Below, piece by piece: positions 27,701 to 35,383 of a stretch of DNA of 64,000 nucleotides. Under the pieces are notes generated by a model, which did no database searches, was not told the origin of the DNA, and saw only the letters and a list, made by a program, of their open reading frames with translations. A program made the position numbers and the translations under genes. Origin of the DNA: Marivirga salinae (GTDB lineage Bacteria > Bacteroidota > Bacteroidia > Cytophagales > Cyclobacteriaceae); contig NZ_CP129971.1 in NCBI RefSeq assembly GCF_030503855.1, positions 4,030,001 through 4,094,000 of the forward strand, read 5' to 3'. Each line of letters starts with the position of its first letter. Within the stretch, counting starts at the first letter, position 1.

Positions 27701-30652
27701 TTTGCTGGTGCAGCGCGGACTAGCCCAGTCTCTTTTGTAATTGATGGCAAAGCTTATGTTGGTACAGGTTATGACGGTACTAATGCTTTAGCCGATTTTT
27801 ATCAATATGATGTTGCAACAGACTCTTGGACAGCAACTGCTGCTTTTTCCGGTGAAAAGAGAAGAGAGGCAGTAGCATTTGTGATTAATGGCAAAGCATA
27901 TGTTGCAGGAGGTTTTTATGTGGACGGTACAACTTTTCAGTTAAGTGATGCACAAGAATTTGATCCTAATACTGAAAGCTGGAAGGAAGTGGTGTCAGCT
28001 GATATTAACTTAGGGAGAAATAATGCAACTGCCTTTGTTTACGGAAATGATGCCTATCTGACTTACGGTAGCAAAAACAATATCACTAAATTTAACCCTA
28101 CAGATTTTTCTACTTCTGACTTAGGTGATTATCTAAGTATAGATGATGGAGGATTAGGCCCAGCTAGAGCCGATGCACAAAGCTTTACAGTGAATGGCAG
28201 TCCTTATTTTACCGGAGGTACATCAGGAACGACTACGGAAGTTTTTTATGGCGATTTTTATAATCTTTCTATTTTAAATAATGCACCCAGCAGTATTTCA
28301 TTATCGCAAAATACACTCGCAGAAAATACGGTCGGGAATGAGCAGATAGGAAAACTGCTAGCTATTGATGCTGATCCTAACGACACACATACTTTTAAAT
28401 TAGTATCAGGTGATGGGGTAAATGATCAACACAATAATTTATTTGCCATTAGTGAAGGTGAATTAACCTACATAAGTGCAGAAGCAATAAATTATGAAGC
28501 ATTAAAATCATTAAAATTATTCGTTGAAGCAACAGATAATAAAGGAGCTAGCTATAAACAGGCAATAGTAGTTAATGTACTGGATAGAAATGATAAACCT
28601 ATTATTTCAGCAGCCTCTACGGTATTCAGTACGGAAGAAAACAAAAGCTATCGCTCTATCATTGGAACAATTGCTGCTTCAGATGAAGATGGAGATAACC
28701 TTTCCTTTTCTGTAATAAATGACAATGAGCCAGCCATTTCTATTGACTTCCGTGGTGAAATAAAAATAATTAGACCCTCTCTATTAGATTTTGAAACTAA
28801 TAGTACCTTAGTGTATGACATAGTAGCACATGACGGTTTTGATAGTAGTGAAGAGACCCAAATTACCATAAACCTAATAGATGTAAATGAACGTCCTAGC
28901 ATTTCAGTTGCTTCCAGTAATTTAAATTCAAGAGAATATCCAGCTGAGGGCACATTGGTAACTGCTTTGACCGGTACAGATCAGGATGGAGATGAAATAA
29001 CCTACTCCATTAGTAGCGGAAATACAGCGGAGGCATTTATGATTGTGGGGAATGAGTTAAGGGTGAACGATTCCACAGTCTTTAACCATTCCGTAAATCC
29101 AGATTTTTCATTAACAATAAGTGGCAGTGATGGTGAATTAACCCATGAAATAGAGGTTTTTGTGCAGGTTTTACCTAACAATGTTCCTACAAGTATTGAA
29201 TTATCTCCCAACGTTTTATCAGAAAATGTTAGTGGTTCTGTTTTTATTGGTTTATTAAGTGCTACTGATCCAGATCAAAATGAAACTCACAATTTTCAAT
29301 TTGTAGATGGAGATGGGGTGAATGATGAACATAATCACCTATTTGAAATTGATGATGACAACTTGAACTATGCAGGGACATCAGCGGTGAATTTTGAAGA
29401 AAATCAAGTCTTAAACCTATTGATTGAAGTGGAAGATGGTAGTAGAGGAGTTTATAGGCAATCTATAGCGGTTGATGTTTTAGATCAAAATGACATACCG
29501 GAAATTATCATGGATGACCCTGTTTTTTCTATTGAGGAAAATCAAGCAGCGGGGACTCTTATTGGTGAAATTGTTGCTATAGATGAAGATGGAGACCAAC
29601 TAAGTTATGCTATTATAGAAGGAAATAAGGACGTTTTTTCCATTGATGAAAATGGCAATCTTCTGATAGCTGATCCTGCCGCCTTTAATTTTGAACAAAA
29701 TGAGACTTTTGCATTAAAAGTAGTTGCTCAGGATGCTAACTCAAGTAGTTCAGCCATTGAATTAACAGTAAATGTGATAGATGTGAACGAATTACCACAA
29801 TTAAGCTTAGTGAACGAAAGTCCAAAAGTGCCTGAAAATGCTCCGAATGGGACTATAGTAGCCGTTCTAAATGCCTCAGATGAGGATGGAGATGTCTTGA
29901 GATTTTCTATTACTGATGATTCGGAGATTTTTAGCATCAGTGAAAATGCTGAAATCGTTGTAAGCAATAAGGATTTATTAGATTTTGAAACACAGTCAAG
30001 CCATATCTTAGGGGTAAAAGTAACAGACGGAAAAGGAGGAGTTGATGAGATGGAGGTAACGGTAATGGTAGAAGATGTAAATGAACCATTAACTATAGCA
30101 GTTTCAACTGATAAACTCACTATTGAAGAGAATGAATCAGCAGGTAGTTTATTAGCCACATTTACAGGGGTGGATGAAGATGGAGATGATATATCCTTTG
30201 AAATAATAAGTGGTAATGAAAACGAGGCTTTTAAAATTGACGCAAATGATTTATTAGTCAATAATTTATCAGGTCTTAACTTAACTGCGCCCTTAATAAT
30301 GGAACTCGTTGTAAGTGGTACAGATGGAGAGTTTACAGATGAATTAACGGTCGTAATAACTATTAATAATTTGGTAGATTCCGATCCAGTCACCGCTAGT
30401 CAAAGGAAGTTTACTACTACTAAACCTTATCCAAATCCTGTGGTCGATCAAATTGTTTATATGCATCTTGCTGTAGAAGGGATAGATGATGTCAAGGCTT
30501 ATGATTATGCTGGTAAGCAATACTTAATTGGTTGGGAAATACAGCAGCAAACACTTAAGATAAACTGTAGAGATTTGCCAGAAGGTTTTTATACTATTTT
30601 GTTACAGCGCAATGGAGCTGTAGAACCATATACTGTTTATAAGAAAAATTAA
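24734..30652 (+). CDS. Giant T9SS-secreted mosaic: delta-60, FnIII, Kelch and cadherin repeats
   Basis: 1972 residues. A signal peptide (MKKCLFLSFVFLILLQTIA) is followed at ~25-715 by about a dozen delta-60 (DUF5122) repeats of the form QADGKILLGGEFSEVNG...RLNSNGQIDPSF. Two fibronectin III-like domains lie at ~717-895, Kelch-type repeats at ~897-1180 (AFVINGKAYVAGGF) and seven cadherin-like repeats at ~1183-1890, each with SEN/EEN...DEDGD...NFE and DVNE-type calcium ligands. The C-terminal ~80 residues (KPYPNPVVDQIVYMHL ... LPEGFYTILLQRNG) are a type A T9SS sorting domain. So it is exported and attached at the surface, likely an adhesin. It is the only gene in the first island segment. Confidence 0.9.
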   Translation: MKKCLFLSFVFLILLQTIAKPQAIDENFKPIIGGAVYVRDAALQSDDKLLISGNFLLAGETLVKKFIRLNADGSVDETFNLDEGFDGQVFKFAVRSDGKILVFVRYSDSFQTDLILLNGDGSIDQNSNFGQQGYLNVGDLLFDGDNRLYVANYSEIIRFNSDGSVDDSFSIKCSNRIRKIDLTPDDKLLVSGEFSTINGIAKNDMARFALDGSIDNTFDIGEGADTNISNFEILPSGKYLITGRFSSVSGIPYNQLARLNNDGTVDNTFNSNAGFNSGNFIEDLVVDGSGRIVLGGNFQYPRTRIVRLLEDGTVDNSFDVGSGFKSERTTASLPKVFVKSDGKIIAVGNFTNFNGSQRLGVATLLTDGSLDVAYNAMLAATPLVDVNAIQTDGKVLIGGSFFRVGSTERVNLARLNTDGTIDESFDAGKGPNQRVHSMAIQADGKILLGGEFSEVNGSIERGLVRLNSNGQIDPSFSTHLSRVYSSDGVFKFHIQADGKIIIGGGFRSINGTDRNHFARLNPDGSLDASFNANDDIPGRVRAMKVLPNGNILVAGYNPNNPGFISMRDSDGNSLTSFTAPNMDLPGISAIEIQPDGKIVVGGASANGSGLLVGSNLFRLNQDGSLDNTFEKRSGLGKISEIAALPGGDLLIGDHYEGGLFRYSKDGVLDADFHWSINGSIISISDYNESFILSGAFTKIGESTSVYSIAKLNSTLVNAPSELTIAEESPILSWKDNATDETGVNVYRSTEGNTVFTQVASLGANETSFEDTDFQSGVQYYYKVRAVRNGEKSSFSITEAFPTIEVPKVEGLKFNQVSSNSIELKWSYINDNSDYTKIVRTEDGLADVTTYLKNYPSTFKSTGLEPGTEYTFTLTKQNKFGVSEPVSITVSTLSQGLKRTEAISFVLGGEAYIGLGRNETGLLQDFLKMDISDNSTLPVSPLPGPARKNAIAFVLNQKAYVGLGEDAFGNYLKDMYQYNPMDNSWTELNEFAGAARTSPVSFVIDGKAYVGTGYDGTNALADFYQYDVATDSWTATAAFSGEKRREAVAFVINGKAYVAGGFYVDGTTFQLSDAQEFDPNTESWKEVVSADINLGRNNATAFVYGNDAYLTYGSKNNITKFNPTDFSTSDLGDYLSIDDGGLGPARADAQSFTVNGSPYFTGGTSGTTTEVFYGDFYNLSILNNAPSSISLSQNTLAENTVGNEQIGKLLAIDADPNDTHTFKLVSGDGVNDQHNNLFAISEGELTYISAEAINYEALKSLKLFVEATDNKGASYKQAIVVNVLDRNDKPIISAASTVFSTEENKSYRSIIGTIAASDEDGDNLSFSVINDNEPAISIDFRGEIKIIRPSLLDFETNSTLVYDIVAHDGFDSSEETQITINLIDVNERPSISVASSNLNSREYPAEGTLVTALTGTDQDGDEITYSISSGNTAEAFMIVGNELRVNDSTVFNHSVNPDFSLTISGSDGELTHEIEVFVQVLPNNVPTSIELSPNVLSENVSGSVFIGLLSATDPDQNETHNFQFVDGDGVNDEHNHLFEIDDDNLNYAGTSAVNFEENQVLNLLIEVEDGSRGVYRQSIAVDVLDQNDIPEIIMDDPVFSIEENQAAGTLIGEIVAIDEDGDQLSYAIIEGNKDVFSIDENGNLLIADPAAFNFEQNETFALKVVAQDANSSSSAIELTVNVIDVNELPQLSLVNESPKVPENAPNGTIVAVLNASDEDGDVLRFSITDDSEIFSISENAEIVVSNKDLLDFETQSSHILGVKVTDGKGGVDEMEVTVMVEDVNEPLTIAVSTDKLTIEENESAGSLLATFTGVDEDGDDISFEIISGNENEAFKIDANDLLVNNLSGLNLTAPLIMELVVSGTDGEFTDELTVVITINNLVDSDPVTASQRKFTTTKPYPNPVVDQIVYMHLAVEGIDDVKAYDYAGKQYLIGWEIQQQTLKINCRDLPEGFYTILLQRNGAVEPYTVYKKN

Positions 30653-30800
30653 TAGGTTAGAGCTAAAGAAGCTGATAAAAGAATCTAATTGAAATGACTT
30701 TACAGAATTACAGAAATTTATGCTTAAAGATATTTACTCCCAAGATTCTGGGATTTATCTAAAGGCTTAGGAAAAAGCTGAAAAAAATAATTGAACATAA

Positions 30801-30830
30801 AAAGTCAGTAGAATAAATTCTACTGACTTT
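30801..30830 (-). terminator. Perfect hairpin beside tRNA-like repeat
   Basis: 14-bp perfect stem aaagtcagtagaat / attctactgacttt with a 2-nt loop. The minus strand runs into TTTTT, so it would terminate a minus-strand transcript coming from the tRNA-3'-end-like sequence at 30831; it may also close the giant gene 150 bp upstream. Confidence 0.65.
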
Positions 30831-30925
30831 GTCCGGATGGGAGATTACTCATATCCATAAGGTATACCCCATTCTCCTCGTGAACCTACGCTATGACTCG
30901 GTTTCGATCCAATGGTTCTCATCCT
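30831..30925. repeat. tRNA-tail-associated repeat, copy B
   Basis: Starts with a tRNA 3'-end-like string (gtccggatgggagatt), then GATTACT, a 19-bp variable part, CCATTC, CTCGTGAA and finally TTTCGA.CC and GGTTCTCATCC. The same blocks in the same order, with an identical 19-bp spacing between GATTACT and CCATTC, occur at 48533-48617 next to tRNA-Ser. No protein is encoded. Confidence 0.6.
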
Positions 30926-30960
30926 GTGGAATCTAATTTGTTAAATGAGCTTAAATAAAA

Positions 30961-30990
30961 AAAGCTCTCCATATTTCTATGAAGAGCTTT
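30961..30990 (-). terminator. Terminator adjoining tRNA-Pro relic B
   Basis: 8-bp stem aaagctct / agagcttt; the minus strand continues into seven T. It directly follows, in the minus direction, the tRNA-Pro 3'-end relic at 30993. Confidence 0.7.
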
Positions 30991-30992
30991 AT

Positions 30993-31230
30993 AAGTCGGG
31001 GTGGCAGGATTGCAACTCCAACTATTTAAGCCCTTATTGCCAGTTAGTTACGTGTAATCAAATTTTGGTGTTCACCGAATTGTTCACCACTAATATGATT
31101 CCATTTGTTTTCCTTTGTGTCAGTATTTCAGGTATTAATAGTATCAAAGACCCTTTCTTTGATTTAATAAATATACACAAAAAAGGGCAAATTTTATTAA
31201 TAAAAGATGGGAAATTTCTGGATTAGAACC
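30993..31230 (-). repeat. att-like relic B: tRNA-Pro 3' end plus flank
   Basis: Carries agtcggggtggcaggatt followed by gcaact exactly as in relic A at 23762, and at the same distance (175 bp) the shared block aaatatacac...aagggcaaattttat (31169-31198) and tttctggattagaacc. The middle 140 bp are not obviously similar between copies but contain paired ggtgttcaccgaattgttcacc motifs (about 31068-31090), which could be arm-type recombinase sites. It marks the junction between two island segments. Confidence 0.6.
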
Positions 31231-31242
31231 TAAAAATTTGGC

Positions 31243-31440
31243 TTAATCTGTGAGGTATTCTTGGACTGTTTCAGCATCAATTCCGGTGTAATCTGAGAAC
31301 TCGGAAACGGTAATGAGTTGATGCTTCTCTTTTCCTTTTTGCTCTCTTATTCGTTCTAATATTCGCCTTCCGGTGCGTACGCTCTTGCCTGTTATTCGCT
31401 GAATGTCCTTAGGGTATATGACGGTTCTTTTCAATATCAT
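31243..31440 (-). CDS. Small putative DNA-binding protein of an island cassette
   Basis: 65 residues, basic. It begins MILKRTVIYPKDIQRITGKS, reads like a short helix-turn-helix (IQRITGKSVRTGRRILERI), and ends in a helical FSDYTGIDAETVQEYL. I recall similar small proteins scattered in Bacteroidota next to the same gene cassette, but cannot name a family. It is divergent from the broken gene at 31634 and starts at the edge of three 11-bp iterons, which suits an autoregulator. Function unproven. Confidence 0.6.
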   Translation of the reverse strand: MILKRTVIYPKDIQRITGKSVRTGRRILERIREQKGKEKHQLITVSEFSDYTGIDAETVQEYLTD

Positions 31441-31446
31441 CTCTCC

Positions 31447-31479
31447 ATACTTTACTGATACTTTATCTATACTTTATCC
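31447..31479. promoter_or_regulatory. Three tandem 11-bp iterons
   Basis: atactttactg, atactttatct and atactttatcc follow one another without spacer (31447-31457, 31458-31468, 31469-31479). The period is one helical turn, and they lie 7 bp upstream of the putative regulator start within the divergent intergenic region. Possible operator. Confidence 0.55.
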
Positions 31480-31572
31480 TTGGCTTTGATATACTCTAAT
31501 ATAGCTAATTTTTATAAAGCTTGATTGTCATATTTTGCCAATGCAGTCAACACAACCTTTAACGGAAAGGAG

Positions 31573-31605
31573 TTTTTGACAAATGCTGATTTGAGGAATA
31601 CTTTG
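31573..31605 (+). promoter_or_regulatory. Candidate promoter for the island cassette
   Basis: TTTTTG at 31573-31578 and TACTTTG at 31599-31605 are spaced like a Bacteroidota -33/-7 pair, 28 bp before the ATG at 31634. Pattern match only. Confidence 0.3.
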
Positions 31606-31633
31606 GATGCTCATCAAATATATTTTTTCAATT

Positions 31634-32392
31634 ATGGCAAGACAAAAAGGAATTATCAAACTGAAAGGCTCAATCGGAGATTTGTCTTTTTACAAAACGA
31701 AGGACGGCTACTTGGCCAGAGAGAAAGGAGGCGTTGACAAAGAACGCATCAAGAATGATCCTGCTTTCCAAAGAACCAGAGAAAATGGCGCTGAATTCGG
31801 GAGAGCTGGAAAAGCAGGAAGGCTTTTGAGGACTTCGGTTCGCCCGTTGCTTTTGAAAGCTGCTGATGGCCGAGTGGCCAGTTGAATGACCCGTGAAATG
31901 GTGAAAGTCGTGAAAAGCGATTCTACCAATGACAGAGGGGAAAGAATGGTTACTGAAGGTGATATCATGTTGCTGAAGGGCTTTGAGTTCAATCAAAGTG
32001 GAAAGCTAAATGCGACCATGTATGCACCTTATACGGCTGCCATTGATCGTGCAACTGGTGAAGCAACAGTGGAGATTCCTAGCTTTATTCCGCAGAATAC
32101 ATTTGCGGCTCCTGCTGGTGCAAGTCACATGCGCTTGGTGACAGCTGCAAGTAAAGTGGATTTTGAAGGGGAATCTTTCGACTTGGACACTGATGAAAGC
32201 AGTGAGATTTTTATTGGCCCACAATCTGAGACAGCTATCACGTTGACTGCTACGGTTCCTACAGCAGGCGACCAGCCTATCTTTTTACTTTTCGGGGTGG
32301 AATTCCTGCAGGAAGTGAACGGTACTATGTACCCGCTTAAAAACGGTGCATTTAATGCCCTGGCATTGGTTGAGGTTGATGAATCTGTCTGA
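31634..32392 (+). pseudogene. Cassette protein gene interrupted by one in-frame TGA
   Basis: From ATG 31634 the frame reads MARQKGIIKLKGSIGDLSFY ... ADGRVAS, meets TGA at 31883-31885, and continues in the same frame as MTREMVKVVKSDSTNDRGER to TAA at 32392. Joined, the product would be 252 residues. Members of this uncharacterised bacteroidetal family that I recall read through this point with an arginine-rich helix, so a CGA-to-TGA change is the simplest reading. The C-terminal part is acidic and beta-rich (TVEIPSFIPQNTFAAP; ETAITLTATVPTAGD). No function known. It may be a pseudogene, two expressed halves, or a sequencing error. Confidence 0.7.
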
Positions 32393-32409
32393 TTTTGACT
32401 AATTAGAAT

Positions 32410-33072
32410 ATGGACTTTGAACTTATTCGAAATTATAAGTCGAGTGGAACCAATGGTAGTTTGAGGTATGGCGGAGAAAAAATCTGCCATACCATTGAAC
32501 TTCCCTGGAAGGAAAATCAGCCTTTTGTCAGTTGTATTCCTGAAGGGAGATACCTTTTGGAGAAAAGGATTACCCATGAAAGGGGATTTCACCTGATATT
32601 GAAAAGCGTTCCTGGAAGGAGTTGGATTTTAATCCATCCTGCGAACGATGCCCGGACAGAACTGGAAGGCTGCATTGCACCAGTCTCGGAGCTAACAGGA
32701 ATTGGAAAAGGAATCCGATCGACTGAAGCCATGGACAGGCTTTTGGAAGTCTTTGAAGAGGCTCAAGAAAACCAGAATCAAATTTACATCACTATTAAAG
32801 AGAAATCAGCTATGAATATATTAGAAAGGGTAAAAAAGCCCACTCCAAAGTTATTTAGAAAATTGCGGACAGTCGGTTTGGTATTGGCAGCTGCAGGCGG
32901 TGCTATTTTGGGAGCGCCCATTACTTTGCCAGCTGGCTTGATTACAGTTGCAGGATATCTGACGGTTGGTGCCAGTGTCCTGGCTGCAGTCAGTCAGGTG
33001 ACGGTGGATAATGAGGTCAAAATTCCTCCACTTCCAGAGGTCAAAAACAAGGGAGATGCAAATCCACGGTAA
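32410..33072 (+). CDS. DUF5675 protein fused to a holin-like membrane segment
   Basis: 220 residues. Residues 1-131 match the DUF5675 family seen in phages and bacteria: HTIELPWKENQPFVSCIPEG, then GRSWILIHPAND and ELEGCIAP. From about residue 134 a second segment starts (MNILERVKKPTPKLFRK) with a glycine/alanine-rich hydrophobic stretch at 153-190 (LAAAGGAILGAPITLPAG), like a small holin. The internal ATG at 32812 is preceded by AAA TCA GCT, so loss of a TAA stop could have fused two genes. It lies 17 bp after the broken cassette gene. A lysis- or export-like role is an inference only. Confidence 0.72.
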   Translation: MDFELIRNYKSSGTNGSLRYGGEKICHTIELPWKENQPFVSCIPEGRYLLEKRITHERGFHLILKSVPGRSWILIHPANDARTELEGCIAPVSELTGIGKGIRSTEAMDRLLEVFEEAQENQNQIYITIKEKSAMNILERVKKPTPKLFRKLRTVGLVLAAAGGAILGAPITLPAGLITVAGYLTVGASVLAAVSQVTVDNEVKIPPLPEVKNKGDANPR

Positions 33073-33241
33073 GGTAGGCACAGCTGGTGGAACACTGCTC
33101 ACTGTGCTGGTCAACCTGCAAACTGCTGATATCGTCAAGACTTGCATTTTGGCAGCTGTTGGAGCATTAATTAGTTTTTGTATGTCCTTGGCCATGAAAT
33201 GGGTGGTCAAGAAAATCAAGAAGAAAGGCCGTAGTTTATAG
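33056..33241 (+). CDS. Small two-pass membrane protein
   Basis: 61 residues from the ATG at 33056, overlapping the DUF5675 gene by 17 bp. MQIHGKVGTAGGTLLTVLV is followed by a hydrophobic segment (CILAAVGALISFCMSLAM) and a strongly basic tail KWVVKKIKKKGRSL. Size and charge pattern resemble phage holins or similar accessory lysis proteins, not proven. Its 3' end and terminator (33213-33254) are duplicated at 35884-35925. Confidence 0.65.
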   Translation: MQIHGKVGTAGGTLLTVLVNLQTADIVKTCILAAVGALISFCMSLAMKWVVKKIKKKGRSL

Positions 33242-33254
33242 CTACGGTTTTTTT
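33213..33254 (+). repeat. 42-bp gene-tail/terminator repeat, copy 1
   Basis: Covers the last codons of the small membrane gene plus the hairpin ccgtag...ctacgg and T-run. Copy 2 at 35884-35925 matches in 41 of 42 positions. The two copies bracket the metalloprotease and lipoprotein genes. Confidence 0.85.
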
Positions 33255-33515
33255 TTGTTAATTAAATAAGTGATTTTGAAAAACTGACGATAGGTGTTTG
33301 GCATTAATATGTATTCGAAGGTAATCTGCTCGGCTTTCTATGAAATGCAAAATAACAATCTAGTGCAAATCATTATAAAAATAATTACTTACTGTTGGAA
33401 AATAGAAAAAATTCATTCTCATTTGTAATTCAATCAATTAACCTAAACAAAATGTCATTGTCAAACACCCACCTAGAGGTATATCTTCATTTTATTTTAA
33501 GGTTAGTTGAAAAGT

Positions 33516-35318
33516 ATGAATTTTAACCTTAAAAAAACCATGAAGAACACAATCAGTATTTTATGCACGGGATTACTTATAATACTTTTGTATAGTTGTC
33601 AAGAAGATGAGATTTTTGAAGATTTGGAAAAGGAATCTACGAACATCAAAGTAGATCAACTAGGAGAAAAGCTTGAAAACCCCTTCTCTGTTGTCAATAT
33701 GCGTAAGGCTTTGGACAGCCTTAAAGTAAAAAACGAACAATATAGAGATAAAGATTTTGAAGTAGAAACCACTCATTTATATCTCAGGTTTAAACCGAAG
33801 GATGAGCAAGAACTTAATATATTGGAAGCAGATAGCACTTTAGTGTTGTATTCCTTCCCGTTAGACCGTGAAATACCGGAAAGCTTGACTTCCTACCACG
33901 ATTCCAGTATTCCTAAAAATAAGCCAACTTTTCAATATTGTGCGGTGCCTGTTACTTATGATTTCCCTCATGATATCAAAGTAAAAATACTAGAGGAATT
34001 ATACTTGCCAGAAGAAGATCAAAGAACTGCGGCACGTTCCTCGGGCAATCTATTGTATGATTTGGAAAAGGAAGCATTTGCAATTACAGGCAATGAATTT
34101 GACAAGGTAAAATCCGGTAAAAATAATACAGCAGCTAGAAATGCAAGTTTTACACCCTCTGGACGCATACGTGTTTGGGATGACGTGATTGGTTCAACAA
34201 CAACTACTACACGAACTTTTTCTCACTGGGAATACTACGATTGCGGGGATGGGGACATACCTTTAGCTATTGGGTCAGTAGATACTGACTTAGAAGAATC
34301 AAGAGGTTTTGGCAGCATGGTCAAACCAATTGAGCCGATTGAACTGCCAGGAGAATGCAAAAGAGCTGTGTACACTTATCATAGTACAAATACTCCCGGC
34401 TCCTATATTCCAATTGAAGGAGTAAAGGTCAGAGCCAGAAGATGGTTTACCACGAAATCAGATCTTACAGACAGTAATGGTGACTTTAATATAACCCACT
34501 CATTCGGTGGAGATGTCAATTACCTTATTGTTTGGGAACATGCCTTTTGGGATATACGAGATGGTAATTTAACGCAAGCTTATTACAATGGTCCACAGAA
34601 GAGTAATCCCTGGAATCTAAATATCGGAGGGGGCAAATCATTAAGGTTTGCCACAATTCACAGGGCTTGTCATCGTTATACTTTCGAGGATGTTGACAAC
34701 TTGAGTAGGCCAATTTTGGGAGGAGGATCCAAATTAAAAATAAATTATAATGATGGTGAGGGTACTGGTGTAAATTGGGGAGTTGAATGGCAAAATGTTG
34801 ATTTTGGTACAGGTTTACTACCGAATATTAAGATTTGGAGAAGTAGTGAAAATTTAGAAAGAGATTGGTTTACAAATGAAATATTTTCAACCACTATTCA
34901 CGAATTAGCGCATACAACTCATATACAAGAAATGAATTGGGGAACTATTGATTATGGTCAGGTAAGACCAATTCTATATGAAAGTTGGGCAGATGCTGTA
35001 GAATGGTATTTGACACGAAAAGAATATATTGAGAGAGGTGAGGCTGACTATGATGATCCAACAGTTCGAGGTTTCAGAAATGCATTGGCTGACAACAAAC
35101 AATGGTGGAATTTTAATGATAGTCACGAGTACACACCAATTTTTATTGACTTAATTGATGACTATAATCAAGCGACCCAGTTTGAACCAACTCTTCCAGT
35201 TGACAATAGTAAACCTAACGAAAATATAACTGGTTATTGGATGCAAACAATTGAAGATGTAGTTCTGAAAGATGCTTACGGTTTAACAAGCTTGAGAAGT
35301 GAGCTCAAAAGAACATAA
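33516..35318 (+). CDS. Lipoprotein with HExxH zinc metalloprotease motif (3' frameshift likely)
   Basis: About 600 residues. A lipoprotein signal ends at the Cys of LLIILLYSCQED; the ATG at 33540 is an alternative start. The N-terminal ~200 residues are a polar domain, and a carboxypeptidase-regulatory-like beta domain lies around 285-330 (IPIEGVKVRARRWFTTKSDL). The protease motif TTIHELAHTTHIQEM lies near residues 462-476. After SLRSELK the frame stops at 35318, but shifting by one base in the AAAA run continues as EHKPSGVTDAQIDNYMAFYF to a stop at 35382, one base before the next gene. So the real C-terminus is probably lost by an indel. Substrate unknown; likely cell-surface. Confidence 0.75.
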   Translation: MNFNLKKTMKNTISILCTGLLIILLYSCQEDEIFEDLEKESTNIKVDQLGEKLENPFSVVNMRKALDSLKVKNEQYRDKDFEVETTHLYLRFKPKDEQELNILEADSTLVLYSFPLDREIPESLTSYHDSSIPKNKPTFQYCAVPVTYDFPHDIKVKILEELYLPEEDQRTAARSSGNLLYDLEKEAFAITGNEFDKVKSGKNNTAARNASFTPSGRIRVWDDVIGSTTTTTRTFSHWEYYDCGDGDIPLAIGSVDTDLEESRGFGSMVKPIEPIELPGECKRAVYTYHSTNTPGSYIPIEGVKVRARRWFTTKSDLTDSNGDFNITHSFGGDVNYLIVWEHAFWDIRDGNLTQAYYNGPQKSNPWNLNIGGGKSLRFATIHRACHRYTFEDVDNLSRPILGGGSKLKINYNDGEGTGVNWGVEWQNVDFGTGLLPNIKIWRSSENLERDWFTNEIFSTTIHELAHTTHIQEMNWGTIDYGQVRPILYESWADAVEWYLTRKEYIERGEADYDDPTVRGFRNALADNKQWWNFNDSHEYTPIFIDLIDDYNQATQFEPTLPVDNSKPNENITGYWMQTIEDVVLKDAYGLTSLRSELKRT

Positions 35319-35383
35319 ACCTAGTGGAGTTACAGATGCTCAGATTGATAATTACATGGCTTTTTATTTTAATAATTTATAGG

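Noticed and set aside
29728..30393. 221-residue open frame on the minus strand
   Set aside because: Lies entirely inside the cadherin-repeat part of the giant gene; its Ser/Thr-rich low-complexity translation is a shadow of repeated codons.
31447..31479. CRISPR-like short repeats
   Set aside because: 11-bp repeats without spacers; no cas genes in the window.
32006..32592. Minus-strand open frames across the cassette
   Set aside because: Overlap the plus-strand cassette genes, whose families are recognisable; no independent support.
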